This document shows, one piece after another, positions 25,901 through 34,600 of a stretch of 35,001 nt of DNA; the first letter of the stretch is position 1, and each line of letters opens with the position of its first letter. This DNA is from Terrisporobacter sp. (GTDB lineage: Bacteria; Bacillota; Clostridia; Peptostreptococcales; Peptostreptococcaceae). Position numbers and translations under genes: made by a program. The stretch lies in the NCBI RefSeq assembly GCF_017888745.1, contig NZ_JAGHFM010000047.1, forward strand, positions 1 through 35,001, read 5' to 3'. The notes under the pieces were generated by a model that was not told the DNA's origin, made no database searches, and saw only the letters and a program-made list of their open reading frames with translations.

Positions 25901-26405
25901 CAAACTCTGCATAAATCTTTGCAATATCTTTCAATTTATATCTTAAGGTTTCATTTTCAACTTCACCAGATATAGCCTCTAGCATGTCTGGTGACACGTT
26001 ATATTGTTTTAATTCTGAAATCATATCTGTTATAGAAGCTACAAATCCTGACTGTGTAGATGATTTAGCATAAACTTTTAGTTCATTACTTATTTTATCA
26101 ATTGATTTATATATCATCATAGCTCTACCACTAGAGTTAATATTTACATCAGTAAGTCCTCTTACTTTTGAAAATACTATACTACTCATAGTTTTAAAAC
26201 TTAATACTCTACTTCTTAAATACTTATCCTTTTCTTCTCCTAAAAAAAGTTTAGACATCTTCTTTTCCATCTCAAATGAGTATTGTTCTGGAACTAAAAG
26301 AATAACATGACTAGTTTCGTTGTCTTGTACTCTTTTCTTTATTGAATCTAGCATAAAGGAAGTTTTTCCTATACCTCCTCTACCTAACACAAACCTAAGG
26401 CCCAT
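22944..26405 (-). CDS. addB: AddB, Fe-S nuclease subunit of AddAB
   Basis: 1153 residues, normal length. Walker A-like GRGGIGKTS (8-16), an inactive helicase core with YIYIDEFTGFT, and a C-terminal nuclease with GQIDRIDELEKDD..IIDYKSGDK. The four cluster cysteines Cys790 (CPFSYF) and Cys1112, Cys1115, Cys1121 (CDFCSYSVIC) are all present, so the 4Fe-4S-stapled nuclease should be functional. AddB cuts the 5' strand and recognises Chi. GAGGAGG lies 6 nt before the ATG. The start overlaps the upstream stand-alone nuclease gene by 11 bp, the end overlaps addA by 1 bp. Confidence 0.95.
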   Translation of the reverse strand: MGLRFVLGRGGIGKTSFMLDSIKKRVQDNETSHVILLVPEQYSFEMEKKMSKLFLGEEKDKYLRSRVLSFKTMSSIVFSKVRGLTDVNINSSGRAMMIYKSIDKISNELKVYAKSSTQSGFVASITDMISELKQYNVSPDMLEAISGEVENETLRYKLKDIAKIYAEFEKNLHENYVDSQDMLTSLAERLEECEYFKDSYIYIDEFTGFTPNQYGVLKVLLKQAKEVYISLTIDSLTQFTYSKNDAFSRTKYTFDKLYKIAAEEGVKIHTNINLNTEDVKRFKDNEELQHLEKYYHAYPYKKYEKQTKHIKIKEFNNLYDEVEQVAKDIIHLVRDKKVRYKDITVATRDLNRYDFLVKSIFKEYEIPNFIDVKREAKNNPIIVLILSALEMKNRRYSYETMFRYLKSGLIGVGNEEISLLENYVLLNGIKGKKWFEEKWYYKVNPNYLSEEDEYDLVQKERINATKDKVLAPIISLQEKLKKQNKTVREICQYVYEFLLDINIEETLEKLINNFTEKGDLEIANEYSQVWQIVIDILDQMVELMGDERISLDKFMKLISLGFDEYELGLVPPSMDQVLVSSIDRMKNTDTKYLYLIGTTDGIFPLISKESGLLSDKDRENLGEKGLEVDIDSKTKTYEEQFLVYKALTSTSENLILTYPISDHEGKTLRPSIIISRLKKIFPNIDIKNYVLKEMENRHEDVLEKITVKAPTFNELINAIKEFEIRGEINEIWLDIYRYFLSDDEYRSKLEKVISGLSYTNQVDKVEKDKIKKLYENKNLSVSKLERYAQCPFSYFIQYGLKAEERKEYSFTAPDLGSFIHKILDIFSKSLNKDKLNWHEIDEDYIKGRVSLIVDEMINKIPGFILNSSERYKYLAYRLKKMLVSAISIISMQIKQGNFEPVDYEVSFRKNGKYPPIKLVLDDGEEVTLVGQIDRIDELEKDDSRYIRIIDYKSGDKSISLTEVYYGLQLQLLVYLDAIIESDRHKKQNIKPAAILYNRIDNPIVKSNEDQKDAVITEEILKKLRMSGLVVKNPDIIGQMDLSLKEGERKTSLVIPASFDKNGNVGRYTKGVTDSEFDILREYVKYEVKELCERMVGGDISILPCKNKNGTSCDFCSYSVICQFDSTIRGNQYTILNDKSDEEVIKLMEKEVNK

Positions 26406-27153
26406 ATATGTCCTCCTCTAATTCTTCATAATTTATATCTTCGTTATTACATAATTTATTAAACTCACAATATTTACAGTGTTTTTTGTTTTTTATGACA
26501 TCTATATTATTGCTAAAATCCGTTCCTTCAATATTTTCTATATAAGATGATATATTTATTATATTTTCATTATGCATCTCTTTACTATATCTTATAGTTA
26601 TAGGTTCATCTTCCAGCTCTGGTTGATAATAATTCATACTTATATTTTCTATCTTATGATTTGGATATAATTCTTTTCTTATTACTTCTTCCGCTAAAAA
26701 CATATATACCCTAGTTTGCATCCTATTTAATGCATTTTTATAACTTATCTTCTGTGACTCAGTTTTCCAATCCCAAAGACTTATATTATATTGATTTATT
26801 ACAACTAAGTCAAATTTTGCTAAAATTTCTCTTCCATTAAAATTTAATCTTACTTCATACTCAGGAAGATAAAGATTTTCTTCATCTAAAGGAAGTAGCT
26901 TTTCTATTTTTTTCATCCATTTGTTAAAATCATCATTAGCACTACTTCCTATTGGGATATTAGAAAAATATCTCTCACAAAGTAAGTGAAAATCTCGCCC
27001 CCACTTCAAGCTATCATAGTATTCTCTACTTCCAATATCATCATATCTCCAATTTATATTATCTATATATTTGTATTTAAATTTAAAAGGACATGATTTA
27101 TAAGTATTTAATGAGTTTTGGCTATAAGTAAAATATTTTAATTTTTCATCCAT
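26395..27153 (-). CDS. Stand-alone RecB-family PD-(D/E)XK nuclease with AddB/Cas4-type Fe-S cysteines
   Basis: 252 residues. RecB nuclease motifs in order: His57 (GRDFHLLCERY), Asp116 (ILAKFDLVV), Asp129-Trp-Lys131 (LWDWKTES) and Q147-x3-Y151 (QTRVY). Cluster cysteines are Cys21 (YKSCPFKF) and Cys226, Cys229, Cys235 (HCKYCEFNKLC). This is the same one-plus-three layout and Cx2Cx5C spacing as AddB next door, so a 4Fe-4S cluster is expected. In effect it is the C-terminal nuclease domain of AddB as a separate protein. Cas4 has the same parts, but no cas genes or CRISPR array are present. It starts 5 bp after the UvrD-type helicase and overlaps addB, so it is likely made together with both. Predicted 5' or 3' end trimming is inference. 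Confidence 0.85.
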   Translation of the reverse strand: MDEKLKYFTYSQNSLNTYKSCPFKFKYKYIDNINWRYDDIGSREYYDSLKWGRDFHLLCERYFSNIPIGSSANDDFNKWMKKIEKLLPLDEENLYLPEYEVRLNFNGREILAKFDLVVINQYNISLWDWKTESQKISYKNALNRMQTRVYMFLAEEVIRKELYPNHKIENISMNYYQPELEDEPITIRYSKEMHNENIINISSYIENIEGTDFSNNIDVIKNKKHCKYCEFNKLCNNEDINYEELEEDIYGP

Positions 27154-27158
27154 CTAAA

Positions 27159-29357
27159 TCATTCTCCTTTCTTATCTATTACATTTTTTAATATATTTAA
27201 GTAAATTGATGGCTTTTGACTTTTCTTATCTATTGCAGATATTTTAGAGCTTGCTGATAAAATTAACATTTCTTTTGCCCTTGTAATACCCACATATAAA
27301 AGCCTAATTTTTTCTTTTATTAAACTTTCTTTAATCTCTTTGCCATAATCTTTGTTTATTTCACCATTTAAAATAAAGTCTATTTCTGACTTTATATTTG
27401 CATTTGGATTTTTATATTTTTCTTTTAGATACCACCTATCACATTGAAATTTTTGATAAATATTGTCTGGGAAATTAAATTCCGTAATTCCCAATAAAAA
27501 TACACAATCCCACTCTAACCCTTTTGATTTATGATAATTACACACAGTTATACTTCCTGGATAAGGTTCATATCCATTTATTTCACTTACAACTTCTATA
27601 ATATAACTAAAAACCTTATTTTTTCTGTCTGATAGTAAATTGTATACTTGCTGTAAATCTATTTTATTATTGTCTGCTATTAAGTATTTCACATAAAAAC
27701 CTAAGTAGTCTACAATAGCTCTTTCTTGATTTTCAATTGACATATTGTCTCCTATGAAAAGAATCAATTTATCTATTCTAGTTAAAGAATATTCTATTAT
27801 ATTTTTTAATGCTTTTAATCCATATAAAAAGCTTTGATATAAGTCACTATCTATGTCAATTATTATATCTTTGCTACTATTCTCATCATACAATAATTCT
27901 TCAACAGTCAACCTTTTCTCTCTTATTAATTGGAAAAAGTCATTCTTACCTTCTTTATTTTCAGTTTTTATATATGCTTTATCTAATACTTCAATAAATT
28001 TTTCTATATTATCACAATTTAAAATAAAATCTATTATTGATGCTATATTATCTATAACCCTTCTTTTTCTAAGAGAGTTCGGACCTAGTTCTTCAAATTC
28101 TAAATCTTCTTTAATAAGTTCTTTAGCAACTAAATTTATATGATTATTGTACGGAACTAATATGCCTATACTCTTGTCTGGATATTTTTTATTTATATTT
28201 CTAACAAACTTTACTGTCTGTTCTATTTCTTTATCAAATGTTTCATACCATTTTAAGCTTATTTGATACTTATCAGGACATGGATTTTCTTTATATCCCA
28301 TATTTTTAGGAACTGTCTTTATATCCATTTCTTCTAGGGCATCTCTACACTCTGTACTTTTTAAATCTTGTGTTACATATTTTACTAAAGTATTAGCTAA
28401 GTTAATAACATCTTTTGAGCTTCTATTAGACATGTCCATTCTATAACAATAGTCACTATTGTCTATAAATTCCTTAAAAAACTTAGGATCTGATGAAGAA
28501 AAAGTTCCTGTTATACTTTGATTTATATCTCCAACTCTCACAAGGTTATTATGATTTTCACATATTAAACTAATTATCTTTCCTTGTATTTCATTAGAAT
28601 CCTGACACTCATCTTCAAATACATATTGATATCTATTTTGATATTTTATTCTTAATTCTTCATCCATACATAATACTTTATAAGCTAAAATTAATAAATC
28701 ATCATAGTCTAATAAGCCATGACTTTTTAATTTCTTTTCATATTCTGTATATATAGGAAGAATTATTTTTAAAATACCTCTACGATTTTCTCTCATTATT
28801 TCATCAAGTTTTTGTGGTGATATTTCTTTGTATTTTAGTTCTCCAATAGTATTTTGAACTAAATCATAAAATCCATTTTCCCAAGCATCTAATTGTCTAT
28901 CTTGCCATAGGGGGTCCTTTTGTTCTTTTAAGAAAAATCTAAAAGCTTTTTCGCCTCCATTAGCTCTGAAATTATTTATGCATTCACTAAGTATCATAGT
29001 TTTTTGTAAATCATCAGCAATATTAAAATCTTCATGTAGCATAACAACTTCTGGCTTTTCTTTTATAATTTTCACTGCCAAAGAATGTATAGTCATAACT
29101 TCATATGAATTTTTATCATCTATCTTTTTATCTTCTAATATTTTCTTTATTCTAACTTTAAAATTATTTACGGCACTATTCATATAAGTTAAAATCAAAA
29201 TTTTTCCTTTTCCTTGCTTTTTTTCTTCCAATAATTTTGCAACTAAATTAGTAACTATAAAAGTTTTTCCAGCCCCAGGTACTGCAGGAACTGCCATTTT
29301 ACCTTTTTCATATTGAATTATTGGAAGTTGATCTTCCCTATAATTTATCTTAGTCAT
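27159..29357 (-). CDS. UvrD/AddA-type SF1A helicase without a nuclease domain
   Basis: 732 residues. Intact motifs: Q-motif YREDQLPIIQ, Walker A AVPGAGKT (25-32), motif Ia ILTYMNSAV and TIHSLAVKII, Walker B EDECQDSN (Asp249, Glu250), motif III VRVGDINQSITGTF, IV-like SNRSSKDVINLA, V NYHKSKGLEWDCVFLL and VI RLLYVGITRAKEMLIL. An active ATP-driven 3'-5' translocase is expected. It ends soon after motif VI, so it lacks the AddA nuclease domain. It is not the housekeeping PcrA, which lies with ligA in most Firmicutes and has a different opening. It overlaps the upstream AddB-like gene by 8 bp and lies 5 bp before the Fe-S nuclease gene. Confidence 0.88.
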   Translation of the reverse strand: MTKINYREDQLPIIQYEKGKMAVPAVPGAGKTFIVTNLVAKLLEEKKQGKGKILILTYMNSAVNNFKVRIKKILEDKKIDDKNSYEVMTIHSLAVKIIKEKPEVVMLHEDFNIADDLQKTMILSECINNFRANGGEKAFRFFLKEQKDPLWQDRQLDAWENGFYDLVQNTIGELKYKEISPQKLDEIMRENRRGILKIILPIYTEYEKKLKSHGLLDYDDLLILAYKVLCMDEELRIKYQNRYQYVFEDECQDSNEIQGKIISLICENHNNLVRVGDINQSITGTFSSSDPKFFKEFIDNSDYCYRMDMSNRSSKDVINLANTLVKYVTQDLKSTECRDALEEMDIKTVPKNMGYKENPCPDKYQISLKWYETFDKEIEQTVKFVRNINKKYPDKSIGILVPYNNHINLVAKELIKEDLEFEELGPNSLRKRRVIDNIASIIDFILNCDNIEKFIEVLDKAYIKTENKEGKNDFFQLIREKRLTVEELLYDENSSKDIIIDIDSDLYQSFLYGLKALKNIIEYSLTRIDKLILFIGDNMSIENQERAIVDYLGFYVKYLIADNNKIDLQQVYNLLSDRKNKVFSYIIEVVSEINGYEPYPGSITVCNYHKSKGLEWDCVFLLGITEFNFPDNIYQKFQCDRWYLKEKYKNPNANIKSEIDFILNGEINKDYGKEIKESLIKEKIRLLYVGITRAKEMLILSASSKISAIDKKSQKPSIYLNILKNVIDKKGE

Positions 29358-31326
29358 TATCCTTATCTCCTCTATCTAATAACCTTAGTAAAAGGCCATA
29401 TAACATACTTTCCTGCATAAATCCATTTACACTATACTCACTTTTATAAGCATATACTTCTTTACTATTAATTAACAAATTATATACTAAATTATAAAGG
29501 TAATATTTTTTATTAATTTCTTCTATTTCATCACTATATATTTCCTTCTCTTTGAATGATTTTCTAAGAACTAATGGATTAGCTATATCTTTTTCTATCC
29601 TCATATTCCAAGCATTACTTCCTATATCTATCCAAAGTTGTATCTTCCTATTAATATTAGAGCCTATATAAGTGTATGGTGTGGTAATTATAATTTTATC
29701 TGAATTTTTCATATCTTCTATATCGGAAGACATATAAAAATCATTAATATTGCTTTTTAAGCACTTAATAAATACCTGGCCTATCTCTTTTTCATCTTTA
29801 ATTTCTAAATTATCTAATATATCACTAAAACTTTCACTTTGCTTTATAATTTCTTTACATGATATTATTTCTGTTTTTCCATCCTTAAGATTTAACATCT
29901 TTTCTATATAAAACTGAATTAAAAATTCACTTATTTTAATATCTTTACTTTGTTTATTTTGTATATACTGAATTAAGTCCATATAATTTTCATCATTTTG
30001 TCTATTATTGAATATTTTTAGAGCTTTTATCTTATTTACTCCAAAAATAATCTCAATAAAATTAATATATTCTTCATCTTTTATTAAGCTTTGTAAATTA
30101 TAAAATATACATGTTGCCACAACTAAAGCATTTGCGTAAGCATGGTCCATAATTTTACTATCTATTTTAGTATTTGCTACTTCAATATTTTTACGTTTTA
30201 ATAAATTACTTATTTTATAATCTAATATGGAATTATTTATAGGAGATATTATAGCTATATCCTTTAACTCCACTCCCCTATGCACTAACTCTTCAATCTT
30301 TTCAACAGAATTGTTTATCATTTCATCATATAAACTAGCACTTTCATCTAATTCAATTAATTTTTTTCTATCTTCTATTTGTTTTAACTCTATTTCTTCT
30401 TTTATATTTTTAATTTCTTCTGTATATTTTGATTCTTTAAATTCATATAATTTCATTAGGTTTATTTTTTCTAATTTATTGCCTATATCATCTTTAGTAA
30501 AGTATTTTTTAATGATATTTTCTTCTAAATGCTTAATATCCGTATTTTTAAAAGATGAGTAATCCTTACTATTATCATAGAAAATATAAGTTTCATTTAC
30601 ATTATCTATTAACTCTGTAATTAAGTTAGCTTCACTTACAGATGAACTTTCTAAGCTATCTATAATTAGATAATCGTATTCTTCTCTCAATCTTTTAATA
30701 TAAAAATCATTATTCAATAAAAAATTATTATATAGATATACAGAAATTGAATTATCTATTATGGAATTAGATAATAATGCATTTACATAAAAATCTATAA
30801 CCTCTTGCATCTGACTATAAGAAAATCTCATTAAATTATCTTTATTTTTCTTAGATTCATATATTTTTTCTCCTATAGCATGAATATCTATATCATTAAA
30901 ACAAGCCTTGCTAAGATTATCTAATATGTTTCTGCATATACCCTTATCTGTCCCTACTATATCTTCAAAATAATTTTCATTATTTCTTTTTTTATTTATA
31001 AAATCTATTAAAATATATTCACTTAAGCTCTGAGATATAAAGGATGGGCTAATCTTATTTCCATTTATTTTTGAACAGTTTTCAGCTACTATTGGCCAAT
31101 ACTTAATTAACTCATTATGTACAAAATGACTATATGTAGTTATTTTTAATTCTTCACTACATCTTAAATTCAAACTTCTCAAGTAATTTAACTTTGTTAT
31201 TGCATTTGGTACTATGAATAGTATATTTTTAGATCTGTAATTATTTTTTTTGATTATATCTTTATATATATTTAAAAGTTTTTCTTTTTTCTTGTTTAAA
31301 TCGACCTCTTTAAATAAATATCTCAT
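29350..31326 (-). CDS. AddB-like protein with degenerate helicase motifs
   Basis: 658 residues, not an obvious known family, but it follows the layout of AddB. ILFIVPNAITKLNYL corresponds to AddB VILLVPEQYSFEMEK, KITTYSHFVHNEL to VLSFKTMSSIVF, and DYLIIDSLESSSVSEANLI (Asp223-Ser224) to YIYIDEFTGFTPNQYGVL. IAIISPINNSILDYKISNLLKRKNI resembles motif IV, and IIITTPYTYIG plus YLYNLVYNLLINSKEVYAY sit where motifs V and VI should be. Walker A is missing, the Walker B Glu is Ser and the motif VI Arg residues are lost, so ATPase activity is not expected. It ends where AddB's nuclease would begin. ATG follows AAGGTGAT. First gene of the seven-gene operon; likely a structural or scanning partner of the next two proteins (inference). 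Confidence 0.7.
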   Translation of the reverse strand: MRYLFKEVDLNKKKEKLLNIYKDIIKKNNYRSKNILFIVPNAITKLNYLRSLNLRCSEELKITTYSHFVHNELIKYWPIVAENCSKINGNKISPSFISQSLSEYILIDFINKKRNNENYFEDIVGTDKGICRNILDNLSKACFNDIDIHAIGEKIYESKKNKDNLMRFSYSQMQEVIDFYVNALLSNSIIDNSISVYLYNNFLLNNDFYIKRLREEYDYLIIDSLESSSVSEANLITELIDNVNETYIFYDNSKDYSSFKNTDIKHLEENIIKKYFTKDDIGNKLEKINLMKLYEFKESKYTEEIKNIKEEIELKQIEDRKKLIELDESASLYDEMINNSVEKIEELVHRGVELKDIAIISPINNSILDYKISNLLKRKNIEVANTKIDSKIMDHAYANALVVATCIFYNLQSLIKDEEYINFIEIIFGVNKIKALKIFNNRQNDENYMDLIQYIQNKQSKDIKISEFLIQFYIEKMLNLKDGKTEIISCKEIIKQSESFSDILDNLEIKDEKEIGQVFIKCLKSNINDFYMSSDIEDMKNSDKIIITTPYTYIGSNINRKIQLWIDIGSNAWNMRIEKDIANPLVLRKSFKEKEIYSDEIEEINKKYYLYNLVYNLLINSKEVYAYKSEYSVNGFMQESMLYGLLLRLLDRGDKDND

Positions 31327-31442
31327 TTAATCACCTTTTTCTTATGTTTTCATAAATTCATTTATATTAATTATATAATACTTTATAAAATTTTACTCAT
31401 TCACTGTATTTATTTTTATACATATTAGTAGTTCATTAAATT

Positions 31443-31514
31443 TAATCTAGGAGTTTTCCACAGTTGCAAACCAATATAAATTTCTTGTATGTAAAAAATT
31501 CCTTTTGCTTAAGT
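31443..31514. repeat. Dispersed intergenic repeat, CTAGG module plus TTGCTTAAG tail (copy C)
   Basis: 31443-31498 aligns with 732-788 (see that entry). It continues into ATTCCTTTTGCTTAAG, which resembles ATTCGCTTCGCTTAAG at 621-636. Here the two pieces are adjacent in the order CTAGG module then CTTAAG. In copy A the CTTAAG piece comes first, as if the array were circularly permuted. It lies in the 294-bp gap between the repair operon and the wall-anchored protein gene; apart from a weak AT-rich promoter region (31330-31400) and a terminator nothing else is seen there. Confidence 0.55.
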
Positions 31515-31543
31515 TATCATATAAGTCATAATTTCCTTACAAT

Positions 31544-31588
31544 AAAAAAATGGATTATACCATTAAATTAAATGTATAATCCATTTTT
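31544..31588 (-). terminator. Intrinsic terminator after the wall-anchored protein gene
   Basis: AAAAATGGATTATAC and GTATAATCCATTTTT form a perfect 15-bp stem with a 13-nt loop, with a T run on the - strand. It lies 32 nt past the stop at 31621. Confidence 0.85.
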
Positions 31589-31620
31589 ATATTATTAACT
31601 ATGAAATTAAGCTTTTATAA

Positions 31621-34600
31621 TTATTTAGTGGCTTTTAATTTTTTACGATATACAAATAATGCTCCTAAAGCAAGTAACAATATTCCTGAAGGTAATAGTA
31701 TACTTGAGTCGCCAGTTTTTGGAGAGTCTCCATTATTAATGTTATTATTTCCACCATTTCCATTATTAGATCCACTGTTGTTGCTACTATTCCCACTGTT
31801 TCCATTGTTAGATTCACCATTGTTGCTACTATTTCCACCGTTTCCGTTGTTAGATCCATTATTGTTACCGCTATTTCCACCATTTTCATTATTAGATCCA
31901 CCACTGTTGCTACCATCATCAGTGTCTGGTGCTGGTTTTACAGGCTTTAATTCTAAAGATTCTTTTGCTGCTTCAAGGTCAACTTTAGCATTTATAAAAT
32001 CTTTAGCACTAGTATTTTCTACATTTTCTAACATAGATTTTAATACTTCTAATGCTTTATTATATTTAGATACACTTTCTTCTGTATATTTACTTAAATC
32101 TATCTTTTCTATATTGTTAATATAATCAACAAGCACCTTCTTATTTACTCTTATTACAAGATTATTTATAGCATTTTTAATATTAGCTACTGATTTTTCT
32201 ACTTCTTCTTGTTTACCAGATACAAATAAATCATCTGTGCCATCCAATAGTTTTATTAATTCATTATAGCTATCTAGAGTATAACATTCACAATTAAGCC
32301 CTTTAGCCATATTAACTACATTACGTAATTCAACTATATTTACTAAGGAATTTTTTAGTCCTAATAATTCATTTTGATATCCTTCTAATTCTTTTTCACT
32401 CATTGAATCCAAGTTCATATTTTCTATCTCAGCTACTCTATTCATTAATACTGTATATGAATTAGTAGTATAATTATCTTTATTTAAAGCTTTTAACTCA
32501 TCAATAAATTTCTTGATATTTTCACTTGAAGCTACAAATTCTAAGTTGTTTTTAGCTTTAGTAATTTCAACTATTATGTCTTCTATTTCTTTAGCAGTAC
32601 CATCAACTAGTAATTCTTTTCCAACAGTTATTGCATCTTCATATACTTTGAAAGATTTTTCTGTATAAATACTTGAATCAGATATAGCATCAAATTCTTC
32701 TATCTCTAATACTAGTGAAGTAATTTCTACCAAACCTTTTCTTAAATCTTCTATAGATTTTATACCTTGTTCAAATAGTTCTGGATCTTGAGGCTTAGTT
32801 CTATTTAATTCAATTAATTCTTCTAACTTTGTTTTTGCATTTAATAGTGCATCCCATGAATTCTTAGTGTAAGTTTTTTCTGGATTTTGTACATTTTTTA
32901 TAAATTCATTAATGTCTTCTATTACAAACTCAGCTTCTTCTCTATTTGCAGGATTGTATACTAAATCAGCTTTAGCTTTATTTAATTCTTCAACTAATTT
33001 ATCAACATCTTTTTGAGATAAATTATCAACATCCTCCATAGCTTTTTTAGCTGCATTTAAAGCTTTTTGATATTTTTTCCAAGTTGTAACTGTATATTTA
33101 GAACTATCAAGATTCTCATTTATTAAGGATTCTAAATCAGAAACATCAGCTCTTAACTCATGATTTTCTTTTGCTTTTTCTATTTCTTTAACTGCACTAT
33201 TTACAGCTTCTTGTGTTGAATATTCATTATCATAAATTTCTTTACCAACTTTTATAGCAGTTTCATATGCTTTCGCTGAATTAATTGTCCAGTTTGAAGT
33301 ATCTATATTTTCATCTATTAATTTTTTTAAATCTTCTTTGTCAACACTTGTATCTTCAGCTGACTTAAATACTAATTCCACTAAGTTTGGAACTACTCCA
33401 TCCCATTCAAACTTAATATCTAATATTATAGTTCCTTCTGGTAATACAAATTCATTTGTCCCTTTATTTAAAGTTCCTAATTGCACCCATTGTGCTCCCT
33501 TAGTTGGAGACATAACTCTTGCACTCACGTTTGCATTTGAAATTACTTTAGCATTCTGCATTACTTTAATGTGATTTACTTTGTTATTTTTAGATAATGA
33601 ATATGTAAGATATCCGCTATCTGCGCTTGGTATATACATTGTAGTAATATCACCATCAACTAAATATTCAAACAATCCATTTTCAGTATCTGAAACATTT
33701 GAATCAAATGTTGGGTTATTTATTGATGGAATATACTCTCCACCATTTATTTCTATTTCGTTTATTCTTGTCCATCGGTGTGCATAAGATTGAGAAAGCT
33801 CTAATTTAAGATAACGAGCTTTTTTATTTATATTAGTTCCTTCAGCCACATTATAGGAAATTTCATGTCCAGGGAAACAGTCATTTATATTTGAATCATC
33901 AACTGTTGCATTAGCTTCTTGATTTCCAATTGTAACTACAGCTTCACCCCAGTTTTCTTTATCTGTAGAAGCATAAATTTTACCATCCCTTATATAATCT
34001 TTGTGTGAATCATGAACTACTATTTTTAATTTATCTAAGTCAATTTCTTGCCCTAAATCAATAATCATATGATCACCTTTAGTTTGACTTCTGTTAAATT
34101 GTACAGCCGTTGTGCGATCTTTGTCAAACAAATCTTCTAATTTACCAGCATAAATTGGTCCCATATTATTTTTTATAACTTTTGGCTTTCCAAATTCTCT
34201 AGATGATAATCTGAATTCACTTACATCAAAAGTAACTGCCGATTTTCCTAAATTAATTAAACGAACATATTTTGCATTAGTATTTTCAGTTAATGTTTTA
34301 CTATCTATATTAACCCATTCATATCCATTTTTAGAAACTTGTAATGTAACTTTGTCTAATCCATTACCATTTACAACTATTTCTGTTAGTTCATGAATAC
34401 GATCCAACATTAATCCTATATATTGATCTTTTTCTAATGTTATATTACTAAGTTCAACCATGCTAGCATTATCTTCAAAGTAATCTGCTGGATGATCTTT
34501 GTACTTTTCTACATTAGTATATACTTTACCATTATGATCTATTTTTGCATTAACTTCAAATTCTCTAAATCCAATCCAAGTATTTTGATTTTCGTTATTT

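Noticed and set aside
26395..27153. The Fe-S nuclease as a CRISPR Cas4
   Set aside because: Motifs and cysteines fit Cas4 and AddB equally, but no array or cas gene is present. The overlap with addB and the helicase gene favours an AddB-type role.
31735..31902. Tandem repeats considered as a CRISPR array
   Set aside because: The 42-bp units are contiguous, in frame and coding. There are no unique spacers and no cas genes, and the Cas4-like nuclease at 26395 sits in a helicase operon.
31601..32125. 174-codon Leu/Pro-rich frame on the + strand
   Set aside because: It is the antisense of the Asn/Gly repeat stalk and FIVAR region. Its PLLLLFPPFPLLD repeats simply mirror the 42-bp tandem repeats.
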